A DNA stretch of 64,000 nucleotides from Corynebacterium frankenforstense. GTDB taxonomy: Bacteria > Actinomycetota > Actinomycetes > Mycobacteriales > Mycobacteriaceae. Positions within the stretch are counted from its first letter, which is position 1; each line of letters opens with the position of its first letter. Shown here piece by piece: positions 62,945 through 64,000 of this stretch. The stretch lies in NCBI RefSeq assembly GCF_030211955.1, contig NZ_JASODI010000005.1, positions 62,001 to 126,000 on the forward strand, read 5' to 3'. Under the pieces are notes generated by a model, which was not told the origin of the DNA, did not search any database, and saw nothing but the letters and a program-made list of their open reading frames with translations. Both the position numbers and the translations under genes were made by a program.

Positions 62945-63504
62945 CGGAAGCCAACCGTGCAAGGGGAAAGGAGGCAATTCTGAGGTGCAATGGGAGAGCG
63001 ACTACACCCCTGGGCATCTACTTCTAAGAAGGCTCGGCAAAACCCGGGCCTGTGCGAAGAAGGTACCCGAAGCGAAGACGGGTACGACGCCCGACGCTAT
63101 CGACAATCGCATGTTCCGCAGGATTTGAATCCACGCGCGAACAACGACCGTGGAGTCGAGAGCGCAAGGAAGCGTGCAGCTCCGCCAGCAAAAACGGCAG
63201 CAGTGCTCATGGCCGTGATGTAGGTGATGTTCCTGGAGCAACCCGGGTACACACCAATAGAGGAACGAAAAACCGAAGAAGACTGGGTACTGCACCGCGG
63301 GGTTCGGGGGAAGCCCTGAAGACTGCAGATTGATACATAAAAAGTACCAACAAACACCGAGCCTAGAAAAATGCACAAAACAACATTTGCCCTTGATACT
63401 ATCCGGCATCAAGCCAGGACCGTATCGATTTGTAGAGGCATCACCGAATCAGATCCAGCTAAGCAAGATCTTCCGCCCGAGCGACAAGATGGCCAGGAGG
63501 AAAA
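62945..63504. other. 560-bp low-GC intergenic region
   Basis: I see no convincing gene on either strand. The GC content drops sharply after about 63000. Short open frames here have no recognisable domain, signal peptide or ribosome binding site. The region holds a T-arm-like fragment (about 63116-63134) without an acceptor stem. It probably carries the promoter of the next gene and may mark a junction of transferred DNA. Confidence 0.6.
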
Positions 63505-64000
63505 ATGAAGCACCGTGGCCTAAAAACGATTGCATGCACTGGGCTTCTGCTCGTCAGTGCATGTTCCCCGGTAAAGACTGAGACTACCGGGACAGACGGA
63601 AATCATGATATTCCGCTGCCTAACCCCGACCCAGAAGTTACTGCTCTAGTACCTGAAGACGTTGCAAGCGATGGGGTACTAACTGTTATAACCGCGGACG
63701 GAATGGCGCCCCTAAACATACCGGATGCGGCAACAGGGAAGATAGAGGGGTTCAACCCTGATCTAGCCACCCATGTAGCAGCTCTAATGGGGCTCGAAAC
63801 GGATATTCACGCGTCTCCTTTCGACCAAATTATACCGGGGTTACAGGCTGGACGGTACGAAGTCACCTTTTCCAACATGGCGATTTCGGATGAGCGCCGA
63901 GAAGTACTGGACTTCGTCCACTACTACCAATCGTCCACTTCCCTTGGCGTACTTGAAGGGCGCGAAAATGAAGTAACGCCCGAGACGCTATGTGGTCGCA
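63505..64000 (+). CDS. Amino acid ABC transporter substrate-binding lipoprotein (family 3), truncated by window end
   Basis: The first 165 codons are visible. Signal peptide MKHRGLKTIACTGLLLVSAC with the lipobox Cys20, then a family 3 binding domain: GVLTVITADGMAPLNI, GKIEGFNPDLATHVAALMGL, FDQIIPGLQAGRYEVTFSNMAISDERREVLDFVHYYQSS. Such proteins capture polar amino acids for an ABC importer whose permease and ATPase would follow outside the window. An exact AGGAGG lies 4 nt upstream of the ATG. Base composition is much less GC-rich than the rest of the window, as in the preceding gap. Confidence 0.9.
   Translation, partial: MKHRGLKTIACTGLLLVSACSPVKTETTGTDGNHDIPLPNPDPEVTALVPEDVASDGVLTVITADGMAPLNIPDAATGKIEGFNPDLATHVAALMGLETDIHASPFDQIIPGLQAGRYEVTFSNMAISDERREVLDFVHYYQSSTSLGVLEGRENEVTPETLCGR

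Noticed and set aside
63112..63137. tRNA T-arm-like motif on the minus strand (GGATTCAAATCC)
   Set aside because: No acceptor stem, anticodon arm or CCA-compatible end can be built around it; at best a remnant or chance.
62990..63412. Several short open frames in the low-GC gap
   Set aside because: No ribosome binding sites, domains or signal peptides, and composition is not protein-like.

Overview
The window reads as a chromosomal segment of a high-GC Corynebacterium or close relative in the Mycobacteriales. The evidence is strong G/C third-position bias, frequent GTG starts, a biotin synthase followed by the actinobacterial auxiliary protein BsaP, and gene orders typical of corynebacteria: rbsRACBD, a PucR regulator divergent from gabTD, and a hut cluster with an IclR-type regulator. 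No rRNA, complete tRNA, transposase or classical CRISPR-cas locus is visible.

Layout. 1-1082: end of bioB, bsaP and a small membrane protein. 1150-4863: two paralogous TPM-domain membrane proteins, the second frameshifted by a 61-bp insertion. 4911-14581: housekeeping and accessory metabolism (M20 peptidase, membrane protein, aldehyde dehydrogenase, SDR, POT peptide transporter, a lipase gene with an in-frame TGA, AMP nucleosidase). 14903-22652: a lipoprotein-rich stretch with DUF4352-like and LppP/LprE-like proteins (one broken by TGA), plus a PspC protein and an old-yellow-enzyme reductase. 22822-32318: histidine utilisation (hutI, a YjiH-type transporter, a CoA-transferase, a glutaryl-CoA-dehydrogenase-like enzyme, hutU, hutR, hutG). 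No hutH is present, and two matching 14-bp HutR-like sites flank hutR. 32591-37758: ribose uptake, rbsRACBD, with a perfect LacI-type operator.

38198-52871 is a polyamine/GABA catabolic island. It holds a histone-deacetylase-like acetylpolyamine amidohydrolase, two APC permeases, a PucR regulator (GabR-like), GabT, GabD, another permease, an aldehyde dehydrogenase, a universal stress protein, putrescine oxidase and a TetR regulator with a strong dyad operator. Together these can deacetylate acetylpolyamines, oxidise putrescine to 4-aminobutyraldehyde, then to GABA, succinate semialdehyde and succinate.

52983-55161 is a visibly lower-GC two-gene unit: a MazG-like nucleotide pyrophosphohydrolase overlapping a GIY-YIG nuclease/DUF2075 SF1-helicase fusion. 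It is the best candidate here for an uncharacterised anti-phage system. 55329-62944: an MMPL transporter, a hydantoinase/oxoprolinase pair hyuAB and a divergent, frameshifted PucR regulator. The final 1 kb is again lower in GC and ends in the start of an amino-acid ABC transporter binding lipoprotein.

Four genes carry single disrupting lesions (a 61-bp insertion, two in-frame TGAs, one 1-nt deletion). These are either real gene decay or consensus errors; the sequence alone cannot decide.
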